Position numbers and translations under genes: made by a program. The notes below the pieces were generated by a model that ran no database searches, had not been told where the DNA came from, and saw only the letters and a list, made by a program, of their open reading frames with translations. DNA of 64,000 bases from Theocolax elegans (lineage: Eukaryota; Arthropoda; Insecta; Hymenoptera; Cerocephalidae), in contig CM047426.1 in the NCBI GenBank assembly GCA_026168455.1, positions 75,667,986 to 75,731,985 on the forward strand, given 5' to 3'. Below, piece by piece: positions 10,222-22,279 of this stretch (positions are counted from its first letter, which is position 1; each line of letters starts with the position of its first letter).

Positions 10222-11297
10222 TACATTTACACAGTTTAACAATGTTTGGAAAAGCAGAAGCTGTATTTTGTTCAAAAACCATGGCGTCAAAGCTATAATT
10301 TCAAGGTAAAATATAATTAGTAGTTATATCGATATTATGTTTCAAATTGAGCATTCTTTTCAGCATTGACCACACACTCCATAAAGTACTTGGACCTACT
10401 TTCTTTTGTATATCCGTAAAATAACAAATTAATATTTTCTTCAAAACTATTTGTCTTGTTGTCTTCCATCCATTTTGCAAATGTTCCGTATACTAGATTG
10501 TAGCGATTAGCAGATTTTGTAGGTACAATTTTTTCATGTAATACTGCTTGAGCCTCTTTATCAAAATCACGAATTGTTCCCTCCTCGTCAGTACTGTCAT
10601 TAGATGAACAATCATTTAAATTCATTGTTCTGAAAATGTGTTATTTTCTTAAACTTATAGATTAAATCAAATATTTATAAACAACGATAATTATAGGTTA
10701 AGTTAAAACGTGATATGTGTATATAGATTTAAAAGATGTTTTTCAAAGTAGTAACACATAAAGATTATGTATTAAACGTACCTCGTTCCTTTGATTCACG
10801 GTTGTCCGGTCTTGTGCAGTTCTCGGCGGTAAAGAATGTTAGAGCTCCAGTAGTATCACCTATTGCATACTGCAGATGCGAGACACACATGAGATCAGTA
10901 AGAAAAAAAAAGGTTTGTATCGCGAACGTTTTGTCGACCCCTCGTATATAAAATAATTCAGTCGCGATCTCGTGTACTTGCACTTTATCAATCGATTTTC
11001 ACTTACTTTTTTCGGTTTTTTCCGCTGTATATGTTTGTATATCTCCGCGTCGTCAAGCAGGGAGGAAAGTATTATGATGGCGCGCAGATCGACAGAAAGG
11101 GAGGGAATATCGAGTTCCGATGCATCTGTACAGAGTCGAAACGCGTATTTTCGACCCATATAGGAAGAAAAATTTATTTTAACTATAAAAAGAGTTAGAA
11201 TTATGCAGTGAGGGATCTTATACCAAATTTCATGTCTGAAGAGTACTTAGTTTAAATGATAATCAATTTTTAAGTTTAAAAATATACAAACTGTTCA
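10222..11297. repeat. Partial macro-unit with Crypton leader and exon 1 fragment
   Basis: Resumes the macro-unit interrupted by the TTAA element. 10320-11170 matches the minus-strand Crypton leader plus first coding exon. It breaks abruptly at about 11298 into the interior of a second TTAA element copy, so a deletion or unequal exchange joined the two. Confidence 0.7.
10335..10625 (-). pseudogene. Crypton YR exon 1 fragment (copy 1)
   Basis: Minus-strand reading starts MNLNDCSSNDSTDEEGTI and stays colinear with the full copy through FAKWMEDNKTNSFEENI before losing frame. It ends where the Crypton match stops (AATATCGATATAAATAC). No catalytic residues. Could at most encode the N-terminal DNA-binding part. 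Confidence 0.7.
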
Positions 11298-12477
11298 ATG
11301 TTTTATATGTATAATTCACATATACACATATGCGTATGGATGTTTATGTTTTTTGAGGGCGCTGATTTCGATTTTAAGTTAAATATAGGAAATTCAGATG
11401 GCGGACCAATATGGCGACTGATAAATTTTGATTTCGCGTATTTTTTTCAAACTATGTTTAATCTACTGCAGGATCTCTTTCGGATTGTGATGATGATCCA
11501 ACGTCATAAATTCAGAACACACAATTATAAAGCATGTCTTCAATATGGCCTATTCAATATGGCGACCTTTTTTTTTTAAAATTTTCAAGTTTTGTACTAT
11601 AGGAAGAAGGCTTGGTGTTCGGGGATTTTGGGTCCGCCATTACAATTTTTATGTCAAATTTAGAATGTATTTCGTAAAATTAAAAAAGAAAAAAAACAAA
11701 ATCAAAAAGTAAAAAAAGAATAAAAACAAAAAAAAAAACAAAAAAAAGTAAAATGATTCTCGGTACATGTCTACCTCCTCGCGGTGAGAATCGGTAACAG
11801 TTATACTTACATACTGGCTAAAGACGTCGAAAAAATTTAAGAACTGACAATTCGAAAAATAGTCGCCAAACTGAATCTGCCATTTTGAATTTACGAATTT
11901 GAATGTTGCAGTTTTGACCTTGCATTCGTCAACAACAATCCGAAAGAGCTTGAAAAAAAATACGCGAAATCAAAATCTATCGATCACCATATTGGTCCGC
12001 CATCAGGAATTTCCTATATTTGACTTAAAAATCGAAATCAGCGCCCTCAAAAACATAAACATCCATACGCATATTGTATATGTGAATATACATATTCAAC
12101 CTTAGTTATTGTCAAATTGTCCTATTTAGGGGTGGTTTTACAACCCTTAGGCGAAAAAATAAAATATCCAAATAGCATAACTCTATACACTGGACCTCGA
12201 CCTCCTGTTTTCATTCATTTTACTAAATTTCTAAGTGCATTAAGCACTGTAAATTGCACTTTTTGAAAAAAAAATCCTTAAAAACAAGCTTTTTTTTTTT
12301 AAAATGGAAAATTCGGAGGCTGGAAATTATTTTTCCGTTTTCTAAATGGCATGAATCGATAGAGCGACCTCGAAAATAGTGGAATATGGCTTTAGCATTT
12401 TTTGGGAGTTGTGAAAACAAATAGCAATAAGTTGTTGAAAGTTGATGGCCAAAATGGACATTTTGGGAGGAAATGGG
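11298..12477. mobile_element. Left-truncated second copy of the TTAA palindromic element
   Basis: Matches 9040-10217 with many small deletions of single bases. Its right end (GGGAGGAAATGGG, TTAA at 12478-12481) is intact while the left end is missing. The lost bases fall mainly in homopolymers, compatible with assembly error or age. Confidence 0.75.
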
Positions 12478-12599
12478 TTAATACATTTACACAGTTTAAC
12501 AATGTTTGGAAAAGCAGAAGCTGTATTTTGTTCAAAAACCATTGGCGTCAAAGCTATAATTTCAAGGTAAAATATAATTAGTATTTATATCGATATTAT

Positions 12600-12885
12600 G
12601 TTTCAAATTGAGCATTCTTTTCAGCATTGACCACACACTCCATAAAGTACTTGGACCTACTTTCTTTTGTATATACGTAAAATAACAAATTAAATATTTT
12701 CTTCAAAACTATTTGTCTTTTGTCTTCCATCCATTTTGCAAATGTTCCGTATACTAGATTGTAGCGATTAGCAGATTTTGTAGTACAATTTTTTCATGTA
12801 ATACTGCTTGAGCCTCTTTATCAAAATCACGAATTGTTCCCTCCTCGTCAGTACTGTCATTAGATGAACATCATTTAAATTCATT
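12600..12885 (-). pseudogene. Crypton YR exon 1 fragment (copy 2)
   Basis: Same fragment as 10335-10625 but with several single-base losses (GAACATCATTTAAATTCAT, TTTTGTAGTACAA), so no long ORF survives. Confidence 0.65.
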
Positions 12886-14491
12886 GTTCTGAAAAATGTG
12901 TTATTTTCTTAAAACTTATAGATTAAATCAAATATTTATAAACAACGATAATTATAGGTTAAGTTAAAACGTGATATGTGTATATAGATTAAAAGATGTT
13001 TTTCAAAGTAGTAACACATAAAGATTATGTATTAAACGTACCTCGTCCTTTGATTCACGGTTGTCCGGTCTTGTGCAGTTCTCGGCGGTAAAGAATGTTA
13101 GAGCTCCAGTAGTATCACCTATTGCATACTGCATATGCGAGACACACTGAGATCAGTAAGAAAAAAAGGTTTGTATCGCGAACGTTTTGTCCGACCCCTC
13201 GTATATAAAATAATTCAGTCCGCGATCTCGTGTACTTGCACTTTATCAATCGATTTCACTTACTTTTCGGTTTTTCCGCTGTATATGTTGTATATCTCCG
13301 CGTCGTCAAGCAGGGAGGAAAGTATTATGATGGCGCGCAGATCGACAGAAAGGGAGGGAATATCGATTCCGATGCATCTGTACAGAGTCGAAACGCGTAT
13401 TTTCGACCCATATGGAAGAAAAATTTATTTTAACTATAAAAAGAGTTAGAATTATGCAGTGAGGGATCTTATACCAAATTTCATGTCTGAAGAGGTACTT
13501 AGTTTAAATGATATCAATTTTTAAGTTTAAAAATATACAAACTGTTCAATATTTTATATTAATGCATTGTCCAGACATAAGACTTGGTATAAGATATCTC
13601 ATTGCATAATTCTAACTCATTTATAGGTAAAATAAATTTTACAAGGACGTAAGTTATATTTACCTTCAAATTATTGCTTTGACGCCAATGGGTTTTGAAC
13701 AAAATACAGCTTCTGCTTTTCGAAACATTATTAAACTGTGCAAATGTATTAAAGTACATACTGAGGGATCATGTACCAAGTTTTATATGTGAGCAATGCG
13801 TTGGTTTCAAAATATTCAGCAAAATTTTCATTTTCAAAATTGGTAAGTGATTATTTCTCAACTTAATCCCTCCTATAGACGTAAGACTTTGTTATTGATC
13901 CCTTAGAATGTATTTTAATATGCCTGTACAATTGGTAAGATTTGGAACAGCAGAAGATGTAGTTTGTTTTTAAGCAGGAGACGTACGTACCATAATTTAA
14001 AAATAATATATAAGTTTCTGTCATGTACACTTTAATATAACTAATAAAATTAATTAGAATTATATATTGAAGGTTTAGTGAGTCAAGTTTATAATATGAT
14101 TATAGTTTATCTCACAAAATTTATTAATTGTTTTACTAAACACTTTCTACTTTTTAAATGACATTAATAATATATGGATGTTATCTAAATCTTTTGACTA
14201 CGTACTTAAGATTCTTGCTCGCATCATGTCTATGTTTCAGTTTACATTCATCTGTTGCCTTTAAATATAACTAATGGGTGTTTTTTAAATGTAAGCTAAG
14301 GTTCAAGTGAGCGTATAGTGCAATGAAACACCTCTAACGTAATTTATGAAAAAATTATTTCATTCTTTTTGGTTATTAAAGTTAATTAATTAATCTAACC
14401 AAATTTATTTTCAAGTTTTTTTTTGTGAATTTTGTGGCATATTTACACATTGTATAAAAATTATTTTATGTATTTTTAGAGTGAATGACAC

Positions 14492-14635
14492 AATTCGAAT
14501 CATTATCAGCAGAAAGGTGGTGGAAGAGGCAAGTCCCGAGCTTTCTATAAGAAGGAAACATCTACGTGCCAAAACTGCACCTTATTATTAAATGAAAGTA
14601 TTAGATTAAACAAGAAAATAAAAGATATGGTGAAG
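14492..14635 (+). pseudogene. Duplicate of the exon at 16575-16718
   Basis: Identical or nearly identical to 16575-16718. Here the donor AAG/GTAATA leads straight into the next macro-unit, so the last exon is missing. Confidence 0.4.
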
Positions 14636-14649
14636 GTAATATTTGATTA

Positions 14650-16732
14650 GTATTTATATCGATATTATGTTTCAAATTGAGCATTCTTTTCAGCATTGAC
14701 CACACACTCCATAAAGTACTTGGACCTACTTTCTTTTGTATATCCGTAAAATAACAAATTAAATATTTTCTTCAAAACTATTTGTCTTGTTGTCTTCCAT
14801 CCATTTTGCAAATGTTCCGTATACTAGATTGTAGCGATTAGCAGATTTTGTAGGTACAATTTTTTCATGTAATACTGCTTGAGCCTCTTTATCAAAATCA
14901 CGAATTGTTCCCTCCTCGTCAGTACTGTCATTAGATGAACAATCATTTAAATTCATTGTTCTGAAAAATGTGTTATTTTCTTAAACTTATAGATTAAATC
15001 AAATATTTATAAACAACGATAATTATAGGTTAAGTTAAAACGTGATATGTGTATATAGATTTAAAAGATGTTTTTCAAAAGTAGTAACACATAAAGATTA
15101 TGTATTAAACGTACCTCGTTCCTTTGATTCACGGTTGTCCGGTCTTGTGCAGTTCTCGGCGGTAAAGAATGTTAGAGCTCCAGTAGTATCACCTATTGCA
15201 TACTGCAGATGCGAGACACACATGAGATCAGTAAGAAAAAAAAGGTTTGTATCGCGAACGTTTTGTCGACCCCTCGTATATAAAATAATTCAGTCGCGAT
15301 CTCGTGTACTTGCACTTTATCAATCGATTTTCACTTACTTTTTCGGTTTTTCCGCTGTATATGTTTGTATATCTCCGCGTCGTCAAGCAGGGAGGAAAGT
15401 ATTATGATGGCGCGCAGATCGACAGAAAGGGAGGGAATATCGAGTTCCGATGCATCTGTACAGAGTCGAAACGCGTATTTTCGACCCATATAGGAAGAAA
15501 AATTTATTTTAACTATAAAAAGAGTTAGAATTATGCAGTGAGGGATCTTATACCAAATTTCATGTCTGAAGAGTACTTAGTTTAAATGATAATCAATTTT
15601 TAAGTTTAAAAATATACAAACTGTTCAATGTTTTATATTAATGCATTGTCCAGACATAAGACTTGGTATAAGATATCTCATTGCATAATTCTAACTCATT
15701 TTATAGGTAAAATAAATTTTACAAGGACGTAAGTTATATTTACCTTCAAATTATTGCTTTGACGCCAATGGTTTTTGAACAAAATACAGCTTCTGCTTTT
15801 CGAAACATTATTAAACTGTGCAAATGTATTAAAGTACATACTGAGGGATCATGTACCAAGTTTTATATGTGAGCAATGCGTTGGTTTCAAAATATTCAGC
15901 AAAATTTTCATTTTCAAAATTGGTAAGTGATTATTTCTCAACTTAATCCCTTCCTATAGACGTAAGACTTTGTTATTGATCCCTTAGAATGTATTTTAAT
16001 ATGCCTGTACAATTTGGTAAGATTTGGAACAGCAGAAGATGTAGTTTGTTTTTAAGCAGGAGACGTACGTACCATAATTTAAAAATAATATATAAGTTTC
16101 TGTCATGTACACTTTAATATAACTATAAAATTAATTAGAATTATATATTGAAGGTTTAAGTGAGTCAAGTTTTATAATATGATTATAGTTTATCTCACAA
16201 AATTTATTAAATTGTTTTACTAAACATTTCTACTTTTTAAATGACATTAATAATATATGGATGTTATCTAAATCTTTTGACTACGTACTTAAGATTCTTG
16301 CTCGCATCATGTCTATGTTTCAGTTTACATTCATCTGTTGCCTTTAAATATAACTAATGGGTGTTTTTTAAATGTAAGCTAAGGTTCAAGTGAGCGTATA
16401 GTGCAATGAAACACCTCTAACGTAATTTATGAAAAAATTATTTCATTCTTTTTGGTTATTAAAGTTAATTAATTAATCTAACCAAATTTATTTTCAAGTT
16501 TTTTTTTGTGAATTTTGTGGCATATTTACACATTGTATAAAAATTATTTTATGTATTTTTAGAGTGAATGACGCAATTCGAATCATTATCAGCAGAAAGG
16601 TGGTGGAAGAGGCAAGTCCCGAGCTTTCTATAAGAAGGAAACATCTACGTGCCAAAACTGCACCTTATTATTAAATGAAAGTATTAGATTAAACAAGAAA
16701 ATAAAAGATATGGTGAAGGTAATATTTGATTA
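14650..16732. repeat. 2.1-kb macro-unit, tandem copy 2
   Basis: Direct repeat of 12580-14649, very similar throughout. The junction GATTAGTATTTATATCG at about 14647 is where one unit ends and the next starts. Beyond 16732 unique sequence resumes. Confidence 0.85.
14665..14956 (-). pseudogene. Crypton YR exon 1 fragment (copy 3)
   Basis: Minus-strand ORF MNLNDCSSNDSTDEEGTI...NSFEENI (14759-14956), then frame loss. Leader sequence extends upstream to about 15500. Truncated at the same Crypton position as copies 1 and 2, so the truncation predates the tandem duplication. Confidence 0.7.
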
Positions 16733-16903
16733 TGATTTTTAATATTTTTATTTAATTTATTGATTGCATTAATTTTTTTTCAAGAATTGGAGCAATTAAA
16801 GGCGCAAAAAAACGACGTACTGAAGCAATCAGTACCTCCAATTCTATCAATGGGACATTTTAGCAATATGCCTTTTTCCCAATCCGTATTTTATACGATA
16901 TAA
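16575..16903 (+). CDS. Possible terminal two exons of an unidentified protein
   Basis: 16575-16718 is open for 48 codons (HYQQKGGGRGKSRAFYKK, then TCQNC, then RLNKKIKDMVK) and ends at donor AAG/GTAATA. Acceptor GGAG at 16792 allows an in-phase last exon 16793-16903 (QLKAQKNDVLKQS...SVFYTI, stop). A Gly/Arg/Lys-rich basic stretch, a CxxC and a short coiled coil are visible; no family recognised. An alternative frame (VNDTIRIIISRKVVEE) is also open for 38 codons after acceptor TTTTTAG. Upstream exons not found. Most likely a TE-borne or duplicated host exon. Confidence 0.3.
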
Positions 16904-17489
16904 TATATTTATAATAATATTAATCTACTTATATATTACATACTTATATATTTTGGAATAAAATTATTTGTAAAAAAAAAACACAATTTTACTGTCAAAA
17001 GACCTCATACGAACTGTCGTAGTCGTTTATCTAATGCCACGAAATATAAATAAATTCTTTTTGTGAAAGTCATATAACTAATAATTATTTATTTATATCA
17101 TTGTCTTTTTTTATTTATTAATTCATAATAAAATATAAATACAATTAGCGTTGATATAATTATGACAGTATAGTGTGTTCTATTACAAACATAAATTATT
17201 CTTTATTTAAAATTAAATCACACCATTGTTAATATTTTTTATGCTATAAGCAGATTACAAAAAAGAATCATGAAAATTGGATCAACTTCTGTCGCGTGTT
17301 CGAAACGCGTACTGCGCATGTACTGTAGTTTATTGCTGCTTTTTTTATAAGGATAGTTTAATGCTTATTCCATAGTAACTGCAAATTTCAGCTCTTAATA
17401 TAAATAAACAAAGTCACAATTATTGCTTGAAAAAAGAAATTTATCTCAACTCTAGAGCATCGTCAAAATCAAGTTTCCCGTTTCGAAGT
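16904..17489. other. AT-rich interval with decayed 3-prime part of transposase
   Basis: Nothing firm. On the minus strand it should hold the remainder of the YqaJ-domain coding sequence, but no clear reading frame survives. Confidence 0.4.
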
Positions 17490-17539
17490 CTACGGGAGGG
17501 GAATCACGCTCGCACTTTCGTGCGAATCCCCGCCCGTAG
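17490..17539. repeat. Short GC-rich hairpin H inside transposase coding sequence
   Basis: 50 bp: CTACGGGAGGGGAATCAC... paired with ...GATTCGCACG reversed as CCCCGCCCGTAG. Lies in the frame of the YqaJ domain just after the KIKNPYRVNDF segment. Apex is CGCACTTTCGTGCG rather than GCTTCGC, and no ATAGTATAC ends are present. Confidence 0.65.
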
Positions 17540-19806
17540 GGTACTGAAATCGTTAACTCGATATGGGTTTTTAATTTTAACTATACCATCATCATCAATC
17601 GTACCATCTGGACTGGCAGCAAGTCTTGGATCATTTTGATCAAGAAATAACCAACAACGGTAAATTTTTTTTCGAATTATTATTTCTAGTTCTTCTCTAG
17701 CTTTTTGGATGCATTATCTGTTAATGATGGAAATAATATAGATTTCATTAATGATGTACACGATGTTGTTGATCTCATGCGACAGACGCGCCCAAAGTTT
17801 GAAGCAGTAAGCATTTTTTTTCTTGTTGCTTCCCATAAATCGAACTCATTTTGTTCTCGCGTTTGTAATTCAATATTGTTATAATTTTTTTGATTCGCGA
17901 TCGATTCTTTAAAATGTTCTATTTTTGCAATATCAATTTTTTCTTGTGTTAAATCAGGATTTTCACGAGAAGGGCCATAATTTTTATCTAGTGAACCGTA
18001 ATTAAATTTTCGTTTTCTTCCATTAAATAATCTTGAATATTTGTTTCTTTCCACTTTCTGTTTTCTATTTGTAACTATTTTCTCAAGTGTATAAGGAATT
18101 GTTTTATGCATTCCTTTAAATACTTGTAACAAACCTTCTTGATTATTATGCTCTATGACTGCAAGTTGTAATCTAGTATGATATTGACTACTAAGTGCAA
18201 AATTGATGCGTTTACCTGCATTTAATTTGCAAATTATATTGTTGAATGATTCAACGATATTATTTGTATCTTTGTGAATTAAACTGTCTGAGAAACAGCT
18301 TAGATATTTTATGGACTCTTCTATTGGTTGATACAGACCGTACGCTTTTAAATACGGAACATAATTTAATTTATTGCACGATTTACCTGCACTATTATTT
18401 ACACAGTCCAATCCGTACAAGTGACATTTTTTATGTTCACTGAAAATGTGACTAGGTATATTTAATATGTACTTCCGTAAATCTTCTATTTTTTCGCCTA
18501 GTAATTTTATATTATCACTACGTTGTTTATCTATTTCATCGAGAACTGCTTGGCGAATTTTTAAAATATTGACTTTAACAATATTTCTTAAAGTATTGAA
18601 TCCTTTCTTTCGTTCGCTTCTTTATTGAGTTTGTTTTGAAACAACAGTTATTTTTTTACATAGATTACGTAGTAAGTGATTACACATTCTATTTTACGAG
18701 GAATGACATTCATGTGTACATAGGGATTATCATCTAACAAGTTTTTATGAAAACTACTATCTCCACCGCCAACGAACTATTTCTAAACTAATCCATGAAC
18801 TTCTAAGCTTTCATGAAAACCTTCTATTAACGATTAATTTCCATTAATGTAGAAGGACTATCTAATGGAAAATTTCTGTAACAGTCATGGTCCTTCGGGT
18901 CTGATCCGTTTCCTCGAGATCGAAAACATCGAATACAATATTTATTTTTTACTCCCACAAACAATACCTTTCCTGTTCTTTGTCCAATAATTACACCTAG
19001 TCCTGACATAGAATCGTATTTTGTTCCAAACGATCTTTTGAGCCAACTACCATCAACAACAACAGTGATAAATGGAACACCATTATCTAAGACATCACCA
19101 GCTTCCATTGCAAGTCGGAACTCTTCCTGACTCACTTCTTTCATGCTTGCAACACTGATACAATTTAATTCTTTTAATAAAGATTCTTGATGTCTTTTGA
19201 ATGTTTTATCAGTTACATAAGGAATATTTATTGTTGCGAAAAATTCTTCAATCTGATAATAACCTAAACCTCCAGCCAGAGTTCCTAAAACTGAAGATGT
19301 ATTTGGGTCCATAACGTCTTTGCTCAACGGTTTGGACCAGATATTTTTCAATCTTTTACAGCGTCTACATTGAAAGTGAAATGAAAGTGAAACAATGATC
19401 ATAGACCTCCGACGGTATTGTTTTCTTTTAAACAAATCCAATCGCTACTTCTACAATCTGTTCCGTGTTCTCCTAATTTAGTACGTATTTCTTCCCATAA
19501 GAATGAGAAATCCACAATACGTCGACCTATAATATTACTTTTAACAAATTCGTCCGATGTGCTATTTATAGAAACATCAGATAGATTGTTAAAAATACCA
19601 CTATCGCTTATATTTGCATGAATTTCTATATTATCTTCAATATAATCTAACTCGCTATTTTTATTTATACGCTCTTGATTAATTACATCGAAATTTAATT
19701 TTTCAGAATGCTTTTGCTCATCAATAAGATAAACTTCTTTGTTCCATAAAGGGTTCAAACATGTATCCTTATCGTGTGTCTCCCAAGTAATATCATCATT
19801 ATTCAA
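17540..19806 (-). pseudogene. Mutator-like transposase with C-terminal YqaJ-type nuclease domain, decayed
   Basis: Minus-strand pieces in order. 19806-19399: acidic N-terminus, then NIIGRRIVDFSFLWEE, the conserved entry block of insect Mutator-like transposases (my recollection: Pfam PF20700). 19441-18827: zinc-type CRRC, GGLGYYQIEEFF, then VVVDGSWLKRSFG (first catalytic Asp), GKVLFVGVKNKYC. 18830-18420: out of frame, with GGGDSSFHKNL, where the family has GDGDSS (second Asp). 18420-17686: C-terminal part ending in LWEATRKKMLTASNFGRVC, the start of a YqaJ/lambda-exonuclease fold. After a frameshift near 17690 the nuclease continues as LAASPDGTIDDDGIVKIKNP, the core D and E(K)xK region. Breaks: shift near 19400-19420, stops at 18650-18830, shift near 17690, hairpin at 17490. 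The family would cut and paste DNA, with the exonuclease presumably processing ends. Dead copy. Confidence 0.65.
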
Positions 19807-19810
19807 CGAC

Positions 19811-20512
19811 TTTCGGTTGTTTATATTATTAGAAGGAAAAATAAAATGTATTAATACTATTTACTTGATACATTATGTTTGTGATGCACTGAATATATAT
19901 ACAGCGATTTTCTATACGAAATAAAAGATTTAAAATTTAACCATTTGTAGACCAAGTGGGCACTTTTTAATATGTTCTTGAGCGTAAAATATAATAATAA
20001 AAAACTAATTAAATAAATTACTCAACACACATTTTTGATGTATTTTTTCTCCTTCTTGGAGTACGGTTGGCAGAATAAGTACAAAACTTCTTTAAAAAGG
20101 TATAAACAATTTTTTTCAAAAAAATACATTATTTTCTGGATTTAGTTTTTGTAATGTTCACTAAAGGTAACACCTTTGGGGATGGTCTCTGACATGTATA
20201 TATCGTGGCAGGAGTGTCCAAGCTTTCAGAAAGTATTTTTTATTTTCTGTAAATTTAAGCTAGTGGCTCCAAAATTGCGGTGGAAGAATGATTTTTTTAC
20301 GATATAAAGGGTGTACTAGGGTTATATGGTAAGTAGGAATTTTCGAAGTCGATGGTTATGAATTCGTTATCAAAATTTTAAAAAATGGTATTTTCTTCTA
20401 ATTATTTAGTAATTTAGTATATAAGGGTATTTGAACTCGTTGAATATGAATCTGTTATCACAATTTCAAAATTTAAAATGACGGAGCCAATATATATATG
20501 TATATATATATA
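19811..20512. other. Unassigned AT-rich interval
   Basis: No ORF or recognised repeat. Possibly part of the repeat cluster that continues to 25.7 kb. Confidence 0.4.
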
Positions 20513-21880
20513 CTAGGCAGGATGCGCCCCCCTGCGCGCTTCGCGCGCCAACCCCCTATTTTTAATTTCGAAAAAGGTTTTTCGTAATAAATTTATTTAA
20601 AATAATGTTTTAAATTGTATTATTTTTTCACTACCATGGACACCTTAGAAATTAAACAGATTCACACAACACCTTGGAGGTACTGTTATAGTGCATCGGG
20701 TTTTTTTTAACAAAAATTTAATTTTTTTTTAACTACGATTATAATTTATAAATAAAAGTTTTTACCAAACTTTAGTGTAATGTAAATCAGAATAAAAATA
20801 ATAATAATAGAGACATATTAAATGTTAACTGTAAATTTTTTAACTATATGAATTCTTATAAAGCTTAAATACATATTTTAATAATTATAAATGTTAATGA
20901 AAAGTTAACTTACCAAAAATAGTAAAGTGCATATACTTAATTGTAGTATTTAGTAAAAACTCATTAAAATATTGGATTATTTTAAACGGATCTAAATAGA
21001 ACTTTATCTCCTGAAATTTATTTATTTAATGACGAAAGGTCAACGCCAAAAGTTCTACGTCATTAATATTTTGTACTTTTAGAGTAATAAAACTTTCTTC
21101 TTAAATAAATAAATTTTTGTATTAATTTTAAAGATCTATTTATATCATTTTAGTGGCATATAAATAAAAACCTGTTTCATCCATTTCTCCCGTAATTCGT
21201 AATTTGCACCCTCTTTCAAAATTTGCGTTTTAAGCCATAATTATATCCAATTTATTTTTCCCTTTACTTACAGAACCCATATAAAATGAGTAAAGGCGTT
21301 TTGTCCTCGATCTCCAGCTTGGACTCCTCAGTAAGAAACTGGAGATCTTACCTTAGACGCTTGTCACAAGATGAACCGCGACGCCAGCAAGATATTCTGC
21401 GGCTATATATATGTATAGAAAAGAGACGACGATCTCTCCAACAAGTGTAGAGAGATAGTCGTCTCCATCTGGTGGTGTGAAAAACTACCAGCCAGAGTGC
21501 GACGTATTAGACCGAGTCGCAAGTTATTTGAAATAAAATGAATTTATCGTCCGGTGATTTTTGTTTATAATATAATTATCTTAAAAATGCAATAATTAAT
21601 GTATTTAATTTTTAACCTATTGTATATCACATATGGATATTTGGAAAAGTGTATATTATACTTGATTAATATTTATTTTATCTTCGAAAAATTGTGCATC
21701 TGCATTTAAAGCATTACATTAAATTTTAGGTCCGTTTTTATTTTTGTGTATACGTTTAAAATTTTTGAGTTTTATCAGGAATGAGTAAACTAATACACAT
21801 TCTTTCAAGTTATATTCACAACTATTTTTTGCGCACGGAAAAAACACATATATTATCTATTCTTGAAAAAACAAATTTAA
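20513..21880 (-). mobile_element. Helitron-like non-autonomous element, minus orientation
   Basis: Reverse complement of the element at 51590-52882. On the minus strand the 3-prime end reads GGGGGTTGGCGCGCGAAGCG..., a GC-rich hairpin (20526-20541), a second short hairpin (GCAGG/CCTGC) and CTAG followed by T (20516-20512). Hairpin plus CTRR followed by T is the Helitron 3-prime signature. The shared left end lies near 21880 (GTTTTTTCAAGAATAGATAA). No Rep/helicase. Interior replaced at about 21284-21565. Confidence 0.6.
21284..21565 (+). other. Foreign 280-bp segment inside the Helitron-like copy, with a 54-codon ORF
   Basis: The sister copies have about 250 bp of ordinary element sequence here (49660-49905 and 51890-52160). 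This copy has a GC-richer segment instead: TATAAAATGAG, an ORF 21286-21450 (MSKGVLSSISSLDSSVRNWR, then a basic tail), and an inverted repeat GAGACGAC-ATCTCT/AGAGAT-GTCGTCTC (21421-21465), then AATAAA at about 21532. It could be a captured gene fragment or a solo LTR. Function unknown. Confidence 0.4.
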
Positions 21881-21884
21881 TATA

Positions 21885-21915
<31 letters not shown>

Positions 21916-22279
21916 CATATTTATGTACATCTAGAGTTGTGCTGACTACTTTAGTACTGTAACCCGACTTATGCAGACTTTGATGGACTTATGCGGACGG
22001 CCGCATAATTTTACTCGAAAAAAAATCTATCACTACTTATGCGGACACAAAAAAATTTTTTACATGAAAAATAGGGTTATAGGGTATTGGGTTATTGGTA
22101 AAAATTTTGAGTCTGCATAAGTACACATACATACAGATATATATATATGTTATATATATACATATATATGTTATATATATGTTATATATATACATATATA
22201 TGTTATATATATATATATATATGTCATATATATATGTTATATATATATATATAAAAGTGTGTGGGTGTGTGTGTGTGTG
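21881..22279. repeat. (AT)n, (TATACATATATATGT)n and (TG)n microsatellites
   Basis: Long alternating purine-pyrimidine runs. 22240-22279 is (TG)n/(CA)n, which is the insertion target of the R1-clade element that follows. Confidence 0.9.

Larger units (their letters stand above)
12580..14649. repeat. 2.1-kb macro-unit, tandem copy 1
   Basis: Begins GTATTTATATCGATATTATG, contains on the minus strand the Crypton exon 1 fragment (about 12600-12885) and leader (to about 13418), then the non-Crypton part with TTAA empty site (about 13752), and ends with an exon-like block (14492-14635) and AATATTTGATTA. Next unit follows immediately. Confidence 0.85.
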
